The notes: generated by a model not told the origin, from the letters alone. Positions 8,138-16,728 are shown, counted from the first letter of the stretch. The stretch: 18,020 nucleotides of DNA from Propionibacteriaceae bacterium (GCA_031255975.1 JAIRRM010000155.1:1-18020), one strand, 5' to 3'. Numbers and translations are program-made.

Positions 8138-10056
8138 GGCTCCACCTCAAAGATGAAACTGAACACGTCGGCAAGCACTACCTTGGTGCCCGGTTCAATG
8201 ACCATCGGCTCGTTGGCCCGCAGCATCACTGGAGGGCGATGGGCGGGGAACACCTCGGTGCCGTTGGTGGAGTCCAAGTCACGCACGGATACGAACCAGT
8301 CTCCCACCGAGACTTCTAGGTGCTGCCCCGATACATCCTTACCGGGGTCGGCGATACGTACCAGGTTTGGGGACTGGTCGTCTGAACCGATGATCGGATG
8401 CGGGTTACGACCGAATATGACGGAACCGTCGCTAAGTTCGATCACCGCGCCATTTTGCAGCCTGAGGTAACCCAGCGGCGGACGCTCAATCTCGAACGGA
8501 TGCTGCGCGGCGATGGAGAGTCCGCACACCCGGCATTTATCGGCATACGGCGGATTGAGATGATGTTTGGAGCATTCGACTGCCAACACCACCGGCGCGC
8601 CAGCGTGGCCCAGCGCCCGCTGCGCCTTACTACGCCGTACGGTGTGCCCCGAATCCTCGACGTCTTCGGGCGGCTCTCCCAACTGCGTCGGTTGTGCTGG
8701 CCGTGCGGCGGCGAAAGGTTCGGGAGGCACGAAACCAGGCACCAAACTCGGCGGAATGGTACGAGAAATAAGCTCCTCAGGACTAGGAGGCGGGAAAACC
8801 CCCGAACCAACAGCAGCCTCAGCCAGCGATGCTGGAGGCACGGCGGCAGGAGGTTCAGTAGCTGGGAAACCCGACACCAAGCCCGGCGGAGCGGTGTGGG
8901 AGATGAGATCGTCAGGATCGGGCGGTGGGAAGAGTTGGAAGGCGGCAGACGGTATCTCTACCGGCACCCCTGCCCGCCGCACCCGGGACACTTCCGGTGG
9001 GTTTACCTGATGGGTAACCGGTTCCGGCGCGGCAGCTGGCGCGGGGACGACAGGTAACACAGGAGATGGCGTGGGAACGGGAGGCGGCACTATGAGTGAA
9101 GGCGGCGGGATGGGAGACGGGAACGACGCCGGAGGCGGAGCGGAACTCACCGGAGTGGACGGGGTACCGTTCCAGTTGAACTCTGCGATGAAACCGGGCG
9201 AAGCATCGGCGGGCGGCAGCACCGCCGGGGACGGCACCACTGGCATGTCTTCGATATAGCTGGTGTGTATCGGATCGCGGGTGAGATCCAAATCAATGGG
9301 CTTAACGGCAGGTTCTTCCGCCACGCTCGCCGGCGACCGCAACTCTGCCGCGGGTTCCATCAGCGGTTCAGGCTCTGGGGCGAAGTCGACCTCTGGTTCC
9401 GGCAGCCGTACGGTGCGGTCGAAAAGCTCCCAGAAAACGGGGCTGTCTTCCGATTGCTCGGCGGGCACATCCGGGGGCATTGGCTCAGCCGATGGTGTGA
9501 ACGGCGTAGCGTCGCTGTCACCGTCCGCGGTATCACTGCCCGCAGTAGTCGGCGGCGAGACAGGGCTGTCTGCGGCATCACCATCGGGAGCCGACGCAAC
9601 GACGGGGTTATTCTCAAGGGTCGGCACGGCGGTGCCACCACCGTCGTGAGCCACGGTTGATACCGGAACAACCCCCGTTTGTAGCGGAACCATACGCGGC
9701 CCAGCCACGGCGGCGACATCGGTGAACAACACCACCGAAGCATCGACCGGCACCGTATGTTCGGAAACCAGTCCGGTGCCGCTCAGTAGCGTGTCGGCAT
9801 CCACCATTGCTTTGACGCCGCCACGTAACAGCAGCCGAACAGCGTCGGTACCGACCTCCATAATGCCAAAACCTGGCAGCCGCGACAGCCCGTGGCTGGC
9901 AAGCGAATCAAAGGCAGCCGCCGCATTCGGAGCAGTCCGCAACGCGCCGAGAAGCGGTACCACCAACTCATCGGTGAGCGCGGTCTCGATAACGACACAA
10001 ACCGGCCAATCGGCCACCGCGACCAGATCGCCCGGAGCGTACCTGAACTCCCCCAT
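8134..10056 (-). CDS. Zinc-ribbon and FHA-domain protein with a long proline-rich linker
   Basis: This 640-aa protein has an ordered N-terminal domain (~1-125, not recognised), a long low-complexity Pro/Ala/Glu-rich region (~130-475), a small metal-binding knuckle and a C-terminal FHA domain. The knuckle has Cys495, His498 or His499, and CRVC (508-511). The FHA domain (~527-640) has GRNP (549-552), S-G-Q-H (576-579) and STNG (596-599), all key phosphothreonine-binding positions. The linker holds two copies of a ~34-residue repeat (FPPP...LIS.T.PP.LV.GF; residues 376-409 and 421-454). The start is ATG 10056, eight bases after the phosphatase stop with GGAGGAG upstream; the 3' end overlaps the kinase start. 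It probably reads kinase output and scaffolds the locus proteins. Confidence 0.85.
   Translation of the reverse strand: MGEFRYAPGDLVAVADWPVCVVIETALTDELVVPLLGALRTAPNAAAAFDSLASHGLSRLPGFGIMEVGTDAVRLLLRGGVKAMVDADTLLSGTGLVSEHTVPVDASVVLFTDVAAVAGPRMVPLQTGVVPVSTVAHDGGGTAVPTLENNPVVASAPDGDAADSPVSPPTTAGSDTADGDSDATPFTPSAEPMPPDVPAEQSEDSPVFWELFDRTVRLPEPEVDFAPEPEPLMEPAAELRSPASVAEEPAVKPIDLDLTRDPIHTSYIEDMPVVPSPAVLPPADASPGFIAEFNWNGTPSTPVSSAPPPASFPSPIPPPSLIVPPPVPTPSPVLPVVPAPAAAPEPVTHQVNPPEVSRVRRAGVPVEIPSAAFQLFPPPDPDDLISHTAPPGLVSGFPATEPPAAVPPASLAEAAVGSGVFPPPSPEELISRTIPPSLVPGFVPPEPFAAARPAQPTQLGEPPEDVEDSGHTVRRSKAQRALGHAGAPVVLAVECSKHHLNPPYADKCRVCGLSIAAQHPFEIERPPLGYLRLQNGAVIELSDGSVIFGRNPHPIIGSDDQSPNLVRIADPGKDVSGQHLEVSVGDWFVSVRDLDSTNGTEVFPAHRPPVMLRANEPMVIEPGTKVVLADVFSFIFEVEP
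8695..8931 (-). repeat. Two-copy in-frame repeat in the proline-rich linker
   Basis: Copies at 8830-8931 and 8695-8796 encode related ~34-residue units: FPPPDPDDLISHTAPPGLV and FPPPSPEELISRTIPPSLV, each followed by a GF..-EP.AA..PA tail. The similarity holds at DNA and protein level, which indicates a tandem duplication inside the FHA gene. Confidence 0.7.
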
Positions 10057-10064
10057 GATGCCCG

Positions 10065-10868
10065 CTACTCCTCCACTCTGGTCTCGCCTTCAACCGGACG
10101 TGGTTGAGTGTCCTCATAGATACCCGCCAGCAGATCACTTTGCTCAGCATCACCTACCCACACGGCCACCACCGTGACGTTATCGGCCCCGCCCGCCGCC
10201 AAGGCCGCATGGACAAGGCGCTGTGCCACTTCAGCCGGGGCAGCCGGGCATTCACCGACGATGGCGGCGATCTCGTCGTCACCCACCTCGGAGGAAAGCC
10301 CATCAGAACACAGCACGAACGCGTCACCGGCCAGCTTCGGCACCAACATGGTGTCCGCGCGAGGGGGTACACGGCTACCAAGCGAGCGCGTCAACACCGT
10401 ACGGGACGGATGGGTACGGGCTTCGTCTTCGCTCACCAATCCGGCGGCCAGCAGTGATTGCACCTCATTGTGATCCGTGGTGAGCCGCTGCAATGCCCCG
10501 TCATGATGCCGATAAACCCGTGAATCGCCGATATTGAACACCAGCCAGTGTTCTACATCTCCGATAAACACAGTCGCCAACCCGGCTACGGTAGACCCGA
10601 GCCCTCGTGCCTCTGGGTTCTCGTCGCCATAACACAACAGCTTGGTGTTGACATCTGCCAACAGTTTGATGATGTCACTCTTGTGCAGCCGCTCCCCGCT
10701 GTCACACTCCCGCAGCATATCGACGACAACATGGCTGGCCACCTCACCGGCAGCCTGTCCGCCCATACCGTCTGCCACCGCGATGATTTGCTGCCCGACG
10801 AAGAAGTCGTCTTCGTTATGAGAGCGCACCAACCCCACATCTGAGGTACCAGAGCATTCCACCCTCAT
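10065..10868 (-). CDS. PP2C-type Ser/Thr protein phosphatase
   Basis: This 267-aa cytoplasmic phosphatase has the PP2C motifs in order: SDVGLVRSHNED (9-20), VADGMGGQAAGE (31-42), GSTVAGL (91-97), GDSRVYR (114-120), LCSDGLS (186-192) and GGADNVTVV (226-234). The metal-ligand Asp/Glu positions are therefore intact. There is no TM helix. It would reverse the phosphorylation made by the kinase encoded two genes downstream. The ATG at 10868 has only a weak AAAGAGA upstream and overlaps the stop of a possible 62-codon ORF (TGATG). It is the first gene after the one sizeable gap in the train and may have its own promoter. Confidence 0.95.
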   Translation of the reverse strand: MRVECSGTSDVGLVRSHNEDDFFVGQQIIAVADGMGGQAAGEVASHVVVDMLRECDSGERLHKSDIIKLLADVNTKLLCYGDENPEARGLGSTVAGLATVFIGDVEHWLVFNIGDSRVYRHHDGALQRLTTDHNEVQSLLAAGLVSEDEARTHPSRTVLTRSLGSRVPPRADTMLVPKLAGDAFVLCSDGLSSEVGDDEIAAIVGECPAAPAEVAQRLVHAALAAGGADNVTVVAVWVGDAEQSDLLAGIYEDTQPRPVEGETRVEE

Positions 10869-11057
10869 CAGGACAGATCTCTTTCGTCTTGTGTCGCCTC
10901 ATGCCGGACGACCTGGGCCGTGCCAGGCACCGACAGTGAAACTTGCAGCCTTTGCAAGTCCTCTCTATCGTAGGGCACCCGAAGCCCTTGTGGCATGGGG
11001 AGCACTCCCCTTGGGCGTCGCCGACACCTATTCTTTCTCCACACTTTCGGTGACATG
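10869..11057 (-). other. 189-base gap between the ATPase and phosphatase genes: small ORF(s) or internal promoter
   Basis: Three readings compete. (a) A 62-codon ORF runs from ATG 11056, one base after the ATPase stop, to a TGA that overlaps the phosphatase ATG, so it fits the gap exactly; its Arg-rich product (MSPKVWRKNRC...) is unlike known families. (b) A TTG at 11061, overlapping the ATPase stop, opens an 81-codon frame ending at 10816 with an unusually Cys-rich product (CSPC, CKGC, CRC motifs, zinc-ribbon-like), but it runs 53 bases into the phosphatase gene. (c) Non-coding: the gap holds the palindromic 17-mer also found near 16775, a TACGAT -10-like box and a 7-bp hairpin. I cannot decide between them from the sequence alone. 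Confidence 0.5.
10967..11010 (-). promoter_or_regulatory. Possible internal promoter/operator ahead of the phosphatase
   Basis: On the - strand GGGGAGTGCTCCCC (11010-10997; 6-bp arms around TG) is followed by ATG and then, 24 bases after the palindrome, by TACGAT (10972-10967), which fits a -10 box. No good -35 hexamer is present, so an activator bound at the palindrome would be needed. The same 17 bases occur at 16775-16791. Next downstream is the inverted repeat ACTTGCA-aaggc-TGCAAGT (10959-10941). Confidence 0.4.
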
Positions 11058-14000
11058 TCAATCCGGTAATGGTAGTTGGACGATGTAGGGCTTCCCACCT
11101 TCCACGTACACGCCGCGGCCAACCGGGAAATCGGCGCGCTTCATACGCGGTAGCTGCACCCGGAACAGGAAATCGCCGTCTTCGGAATCCGGTTGCAGCA
11201 CGACGCCTCTCCGGCTGCTACGTACCTCGCTGACGAGTTGCCAGGCCGCGCTCCAAGAACTCGTCTCACCCTCACCGATGATGAAATGTCCGTTGCGTTT
11301 GGCCAACTTGACCAGATCCAGCAGATCCTGCTCCACCGGGGTTCCCAGCAGCTCCTGTAATCCCTCGACCAATAACACCAGTCCGGGGCGAGCGTCGGCC
11401 AACACTTCCAGTTTTGGCTTCAGGAACGCGGCCAGCGACTTCATGTCGTCGATGTTGATGGCCAGGTCCGACCATGCGGCCTCATTGCGTACCATTGAGC
11501 GCCCCGGGCCGAAGAAATACATCGGCATTTCGGGATCCCAGCGCCTGAGGCTCTGTGCCAACCACCGCAACGCCGTGGTACGTCCAGAACCCGGCATTCC
11601 CGCGACCATGAACGCCCCGTGCGGATCGAAGCCGATAGGTTCCAGGCTACGACTCTCGATGCCGAGCACCGGTAGACCGTTCATCTCGTGCGGCACTTCG
11701 TCGGAGGTGACCACGGTAGTCAATCGCCGGACAGGAGTGGCGTCCGGCATCCCCGCGGCGCGCAGCCGCTCAGCCAAGGTATTGACGACCAACGCCTGAT
11801 CCGCAGGGTTGGGCGAGCCACCAGGTACGGCAATCTGCACCTCGTTGGTGGTACCGGAGAAAACCCCGCGCCCGGCGGGTGATTCGGCATTCAGCGAATC
11901 CTTCGGTATGTCCAGGGCACCGTAGGCGTTATCCTCTGCCTGACGCAGGATGAGGCGACGCTGAATGTTGGACGCTTGTGAGTTGGGGATGGCATTTGGC
12001 TGCTCGCAACCCAACACCACATGGATGCCCAACGCTCTGCCCTCATCCAACAGCCGACTCAGCATTGTCGCCGGGCTGACCCCGTACACCAACTCAAAGG
12101 CGGAGCGGAACGCCGCATAGCCGTCGATGAGCAGGAAAACCCGCTGTTCGGCGATACCCGTCGTCTTGCGGTAATCGGCGATGGAACCGGCGTTCACCGC
12201 AGCGAACCGTGAGGCGCGCTCTTCAAGCAACGCGATCAGATGACGGAACACCCGGTCGACACGCTCGGTGTCGGCCACGCCGATGATCGCCCCCACGTTG
12301 GGCAGCGGCGTCAACATGGTGAGGCCCGCCGTGCCACAGTCGATGCCGTACACGATGGCCGGGTCGGTGTCATACATGGCGCTCGACGCGACGGCGATGG
12401 TACGCAGTACAGCCGACTTGCCGGAACCACTGGTGCCGTAGACCGCGAGATGGCCCGCGTCCGGATCGTAGTAGGAGATGCTTTGCGCCTGCCGTTGTGG
12501 CAGATCGACGACGCCAATGGGTTTGCCGACGCCACTCGCATCGGGAAACAGGCTGCGCAATCTGCGTAGATCGAACGCGGTGCTCAGTTCGGGTAACCAC
12601 GGTTTACGCGGTTCCGGTATTCCGGCCAGCCCCGCCGCCGCACTAATTGTAGTGATGGCTCGGGCGATGTCCGTCGGCTCCGATTCGTCGTCGGCCTTGT
12701 TGCGTCGGCTCACTTTCGGGATGTCCCAGGCATTGCCGCTGCCGAAAACCATGGTTTCCACTTCCACTGACGCCGGTTCCGGCTCATTGGAAGTATGGCC
12801 GCCCGCGTAGCCGGTCTGGAACAGCGTGATCCGCCCCGGCCCGGTGCGCACCGCAGCTCGCCCCGGCACCCGCGGATCGAACTCGGCGGCAAGCTTCAGG
12901 CCGATGACGTCTTGCGAATCCGCCTCGTCCGCCATGCGCAGCGCCACCCGGAGGTTGGTGTTTGCGCGCAGATTGTCTTTGATGACACCAGCCGGGCGCT
13001 GGGTGGCCAGAATCAGGTGCAACCCAAGAGAGCGCCCCCGCTGGGCCACGTCCACAACCCCATCTACGAACTCCGGCACCTCATGGACGAGTGCGGCAAA
13101 CTCGTCAACCACAATGACGAGCGACGGCGGGCACTCCGGGTCGCCGGTACGCTCCAGTGCCACCAAATCCTTTGCCTTCTTGGCGTTGAGTAGTTGTTCC
13201 CGGTACCACAATTCGGCGCGCAATGACGTGAGCGCGCGGCGCACCAGATGCGGCGACAGGTCGGTAACCAATCCGACGGTGTGCGGCAGTTTGACGCAAT
13301 CCGCGAACGCCGCCCCACCTTTGTAATCGACCAGCAGGAATGTCACCCGACTGGGGCTGTGCGCCGCCGCCATGCCGAGAATCCATGATTGTAGAAACTC
13401 TGATTTTCCCGCGCCTGTGGTGCCACCGACCAGCGCATGCGGCCCCTGGGTGCGTAGATCCAACAGAAATCCGCCGTGGGCACCCTGCCCTACCAGACCT
13501 CGCAGCGTGGGGCTGACCTTGGGGTAACGTCCGTCGGCACCGGGTAGTGAGCCATCCTCCCGCCAACGGTTGAGCGTGACCGTCGGATCAAGCGCGAGGT
13601 TCGGCTCTGCGAGCGCCAGATACGACACGGCCCTGGGGATGTCCGATTGATCGATCACCGGGGCACCAGCGTCCAGCACCGGAGCCAGACGCTTCGCCAG
13701 GCTGAGGGCGGTATCCTCGGGAATGCCCTCCACTTCATCGACACGTAGCACGATGCCCTCGTCCGGGAAGCCGGCGGTGACGGCACCACTGGCCTGGTCG
13801 TGTGTCAGGTAAGTACGGCACTGGGACGGCAATCGCTGCTCTGAGCCAGCAACCCAAATCAGATGCACCCCCACTTCGGGGCCACGTTCCGCCAATGCCA
13901 CCAGACGGCCCCGCTCTATCGGGGCATCGTCCTCCACCAACAGCACCAGCGCCGGAATATGCAGCGCCTTTCGGTCACGCTGCCCCAACCGCGACACCAT

Positions 14001-15461
14001 CACCTCTTCGAGCGCCGACACCAACATGGGAACCGCGGGCCCCGCGGCCAGATGCGACCCCCCTATCGGGGAGTGGGCCGAACCGACATGGGGCAACCAC
14101 ATCAGCCACTCCCATGTTTTGCTGGACTGTGTGGAGGCGATGGCGGCCAACACCAGTTCCGCCGGCGAATGCAGGCAGGCAAGCTGGGTGATGATACCCC
14201 GAGCTACGGGGTGGAGCCACTGAGCCGTACCGGCGATACCGAGGTTGCCGCATTCGCGTAGTTTCGCCGCCACCGGCACGCCGCTCACCACCGCTGCCCC
14301 CTGGGCCAACTCGGATAGTTCACGCCATTCGGTGCTACGACTTTCATCTCGGGCAGGCAACTCCACCACGTTGCGCGACGGAGCTTGCCCCAGCCCCAAC
14401 CGTATATCCAAGAAATCCGGATCGGCGGGACGCCGTTGCCACAGGTCGGGTTGCAAATCCGATGCGGCCGACAGCAGCATATCCAATGGGGGTAACTCGG
14501 CGCGTCTGGTCGCTACCTCTGCCGTCATCGCCTCGTCAAGGTCGGTCTTTAGCGCGTCAAGCTCGGTGCTGTATGTCTCGGCAAGCGCTTTTAGCGCCCT
14601 CCGATCAGTGACCACTTTGTCAAACCAGGTACCGAGCGCGATCAACGGGCTTAAAGCCACAAAGATGATGCTCATCATGTTACGGGTAACGGCAAACATC
14701 ACTCCGCCCATGATGAGCGGAGCCACCATCGCCACCAACGGAAACTTATTGTTCTTCGGAGGTGCCGGGGGTTTGGGGGCGGCCAGTTTCCGTCCGGTGT
14801 ACTTCACCCGCACCTTCGGGGAGCGATTGAACTCGATGGCACCGTTGCTGACAGATGCCCCAGCCGTGGCCTGGATATGGCGCTCGACACGAATCTGGTT
14901 GTCACCGATCATCACGGTGTCTTGCCGACCCAACGTGGCGTTGGGCACCACATGGCCATCAAGCACCACGCCATTGGCCGAGTTGGTGTCCCAGATCTCG
15001 ATAGCATCACCGACCGAGATCCGAGCATGTCTGCGCGACACCATGGGATCGGAGAACTGAATGTCGCATTCAGGATCGCGACCTATGGTGTTGGGCCCGA
15101 AGCGCAACTCAAATGATTTGCCCGCGTCCGGCCCCACCACAACCCGTAGGGTGGCAGGGCTAGTCGTGGTGGAGGATACATCCGCCACCTGACCGCTCGG
15201 ATCGCGGAACAGCGGATAAAGCTGTACGTTTTGCCCAGATCGCAACCCGGATTCGGCCAGGGCCGCCCGCCAGGGGAGAATCGTGGGTGCCGCCACGGTG
15301 GCGTCTGACACGCTGAGTGTCCAGAGCGAGTCGGTGGCGTGCCCTACCAACCCCGCCTGGATCGCGGCCCCCACTTCACCGATGGTCGCGGTACTTTCAG
15401 CAGTGACCGCGATCGGGGTCACCTGCTGCTCCGGGGATACGAGGGACAGCTTGAGTTTCAT
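11058..15461 (-). CDS. Type VII secretion EccC/EssC-like FtsK-SpoIIIE ATPase with N-terminal ubiquitin-like and FHA domains
   Basis: This 1467-aa motor has five parts. Residues ~1-86 have the length and strand pattern of a ubiquitin-like domain (LxLV...TIGEVGAAI...L.ESGL.SGQNVQLYPL). An FHA domain (~104-193) has IGRDPE (126-131), SRRH (142-145) and N160/N163. Two TM helices follow at ~241-278, then a cytoplasmic part and three FtsK-type ATPase domains. ATPase 1 has GTTGAGKS (680-687) and VVDEF (784-788) and should be active. ATPase 2 has GTSGSGKS (1009-1016), but its Walker B lacks the Glu (LLIDGY). ATPase 3 has GSGRT with Arg1294 in place of Lys and no Walker B Asp. The FHA-TM-TM-ATPase order and the FNRSPKVRV segment resemble Firmicutes EssC more than mycobacterial EccC. 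The ATG overlaps the preceding gene (ATGA). It would drive export of the WXG100 proteins encoded divergently. Confidence 0.92.
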   Translation of the reverse strand: MKLKLSLVSPEQQVTPIAVTAESTATIGEVGAAIQAGLVGHATDSLWTLSVSDATVAAPTILPWRAALAESGLRSGQNVQLYPLFRDPSGQVADVSSTTTSPATLRVVVGPDAGKSFELRFGPNTIGRDPECDIQFSDPMVSRRHARISVGDAIEIWDTNSANGVVLDGHVVPNATLGRQDTVMIGDNQIRVERHIQATAGASVSNGAIEFNRSPKVRVKYTGRKLAAPKPPAPPKNNKFPLVAMVAPLIMGGVMFAVTRNMMSIIFVALSPLIALGTWFDKVVTDRRALKALAETYSTELDALKTDLDEAMTAEVATRRAELPPLDMLLSAASDLQPDLWQRRPADPDFLDIRLGLGQAPSRNVVELPARDESRSTEWRELSELAQGAAVVSGVPVAAKLRECGNLGIAGTAQWLHPVARGIITQLACLHSPAELVLAAIASTQSSKTWEWLMWLPHVGSAHSPIGGSHLAAGPAVPMLVSALEEVMVSRLGQRDRKALHIPALVLLVEDDAPIERGRLVALAERGPEVGVHLIWVAGSEQRLPSQCRTYLTHDQASGAVTAGFPDEGIVLRVDEVEGIPEDTALSLAKRLAPVLDAGAPVIDQSDIPRAVSYLALAEPNLALDPTVTLNRWREDGSLPGADGRYPKVSPTLRGLVGQGAHGGFLLDLRTQGPHALVGGTTGAGKSEFLQSWILGMAAAHSPSRVTFLLVDYKGGAAFADCVKLPHTVGLVTDLSPHLVRRALTSLRAELWYREQLLNAKKAKDLVALERTGDPECPPSLVIVVDEFAALVHEVPEFVDGVVDVAQRGRSLGLHLILATQRPAGVIKDNLRANTNLRVALRMADEADSQDVIGLKLAAEFDPRVPGRAAVRTGPGRITLFQTGYAGGHTSNEPEPASVEVETMVFGSGNAWDIPKVSRRNKADDESEPTDIARAITTISAAAGLAGIPEPRKPWLPELSTAFDLRRLRSLFPDASGVGKPIGVVDLPQRQAQSISYYDPDAGHLAVYGTSGSGKSAVLRTIAVASSAMYDTDPAIVYGIDCGTAGLTMLTPLPNVGAIIGVADTERVDRVFRHLIALLEERASRFAAVNAGSIADYRKTTGIAEQRVFLLIDGYAAFRSAFELVYGVSPATMLSRLLDEGRALGIHVVLGCEQPNAIPNSQASNIQRRLILRQAEDNAYGALDIPKDSLNAESPAGRGVFSGTTNEVQIAVPGGSPNPADQALVVNTLAERLRAAGMPDATPVRRLTTVVTSDEVPHEMNGLPVLGIESRSLEPIGFDPHGAFMVAGMPGSGRTTALRWLAQSLRRWDPEMPMYFFGPGRSMVRNEAAWSDLAINIDDMKSLAAFLKPKLEVLADARPGLVLLVEGLQELLGTPVEQDLLDLVKLAKRNGHFIIGEGETSSWSAAWQLVSEVRSSRRGVVLQPDSEDGDFLFRVQLPRMKRADFPVGRGVYVEGGKPYIVQLPLPD

Positions 15462-16153
15462 GCGTCTTCCTCGTCGGCCCCGTCGTCTAATGCTGGGTCA
15501 ACTGGCGTTTGGTCGGCTGGTACTTCGGTGGGAATCCCTTTGTAAAGCATGGTGATAGCGTCAAACATCGGCACCCAGGATTCCTTCAGCATCACCATCG
15601 GCGTGGTGAAAACGCTCTGCACCATGCCGAACCCGGGAACATGCTGCAAGTAGGTCACCTGAAGTTGCTTGATGGGTTTTTCTTCCAGCCCCGGATACGT
15701 GCTTTGTATCTCGTCCACCTTGCGAATTGCCGGGTGCGGGTGGCCTTTAACCACCTCGTATCCCTCCCCGGGCGACTTGGCGATGAACTGCGTCAACGCC
15801 TTGACCGGATCAACCGCGCCACCGGTGAGTTTTATCATGGTTCTATAGTCAACACACAACAGTGACGCCGGAACAGGCAACCCGCCGACCTGCATCAGCG
15901 ACATGGCCATCACCAGACCCCCCACAGCGGCGGCGTCGTCGCATTGCCGTTTCAGTTGCTGCAGCATTTCGCGGCGTAATTCCAACCCTGTTCCGGTCGT
16001 ACCGAATTGCCTGTCGACCAGGCTCCTAATCTCCTTCGCCCGCTTTTTTGCGTCGATCAACGAAATCGGAACCCATCCGTTCGGCAAGATCAGCCGGAGG
16101 GAATCAGTCACCCGCACCCGCCTGCCACTGGGCCGTGCTTCGCCCATATTCAT
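15458..16153 (-). CDS. Conserved alpha/beta protein next to the secretion ATPase (Mog1/PsbP-like fold suspected)
   Basis: This 231-aa soluble protein has no signal peptide and an acidic C-terminus (PALDDGADEEDA). It begins with a beta strand ending in LPNGWVPISL, then helices rich in R/E/Q, a hydrophobic segment (AAAVGGLVMAMSLMQVGGL), strands, and a closing block FTTPMVMLKESWVPMFDAIT. That order (LP-GW ... F-TP ... F-x-x-I) is what I would expect of a Mog1/PsbP-like fold, but this is a pattern judgement. I chose ATG 16153, which overlaps the upstream stop as ATGA after GGAGGTGA; ATG 16147 is equally possible, and the longer frame to 16258 is not needed. It shares a general layout with its upstream neighbour. 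Its ATGA junction with the ATPase suggests a chaperone or adaptor role. Confidence 0.65.
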   Translation of the reverse strand: MNMGEARPSGRRVRVTDSLRLILPNGWVPISLIDAKKRAKEIRSLVDRQFGTTGTGLELRREMLQQLKRQCDDAAAVGGLVMAMSLMQVGGLPVPASLLCVDYRTMIKLTGGAVDPVKALTQFIAKSPGEGYEVVKGHPHPAIRKVDEIQSTYPGLEEKPIKQLQVTYLQHVPGFGMVQSVFTTPMVMLKESWVPMFDAITMLYKGIPTEVPADQTPVDPALDDGADEEDA

Positions 16154-16722
16154 TTCACCTCCATTCCCGCGATAATCTGCACTACCTGTTCTTCGAACGT
16201 GTCTTTGAGCAACAGATTGACACAACCCGCATCTAGCCATACATGGTCTGTAGACCATTCGGGGAAGCAGTAGGCCCTAACGCGCAGATACACCGTCCCG
16301 GAACCGTCTAAGCAACTCTCCATTGCCCTAAGGCCGGGCTGGCCAGCGATCTCACAGCGCGTGACAGATGAGGCAATAATATTTGGATCGTTCGTTTCAC
16401 CTCGCGCTATACGGGCAAGTTCTCGCTCCCGCTGTTCCAGGGTTACCCTGCCGTTGTTAGCCACCATCCAGGCGAAAAGAGCCACGTAACCGATAGCCGT
16501 AGCGTTAGCGTCTCCAGGTGCCCAGATGCCCACGGCGGTCGGACGGCTGGGGGCGAATCTGGCATCCATCGCCACGATAGATGCCAACACACTATCCAAC
16601 ACGGCCTCGTGACTACCAAAGCGTTCCCGTGCTAACTCCAGCGCCGCCGTAGTGTCCCCGGCGGGCCAGATGAGCCACTCATCCGGTACGCCCCAGTTTA
16701 TCCATTCAATGCCTTTTGCCAT
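16150..16722 (-). CDS. Hypothetical alpha/beta protein, first gene of the operon
   Basis: This 190-aa soluble protein of unknown function begins MAKGIEWINWGVPDEWLIWP, followed by helices, a hydrophobic stretch (AIGYVALFAWMVANNG), a charged helix (EQRERELARIARGE), then beta-rich sequence and a final amphipathic helix (DTFEEQVVQIIAGMEV). The layout (Pro-x-x-Trp near the start, hydrophobic middle, closing helix) is like that of the next gene, so the two may be distant paralogues. I chose ATG 16722: TACAGT (16734-16729) ends six bases before it, consistent with a leaderless mRNA, and no Shine-Dalgarno is seen. The frame extends upstream to a TTG at 16767, which would run into the operator-like region. 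Confidence 0.6.
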   Translation of the reverse strand: MAKGIEWINWGVPDEWLIWPAGDTTAALELARERFGSHEAVLDSVLASIVAMDARFAPSRPTAVGIWAPGDANATAIGYVALFAWMVANNGRVTLEQRERELARIARGETNDPNIIASSVTRCEIAGQPGLRAMESCLDGSGTVYLRVRAYCFPEWSTDHVWLDAGCVNLLLKDTFEEQVVQIIAGMEVK

Positions 16723-16728
16723 GCCATC

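Noticed and set aside
16153..16258. N-terminal extension of the second alpha/beta protein to a start at 16258
   Set aside because: It would overlap the upstream gene by about 100 bases, is Cys/Arg-rich, and a well-placed ATG with GGAGGTGA exists at 16153.
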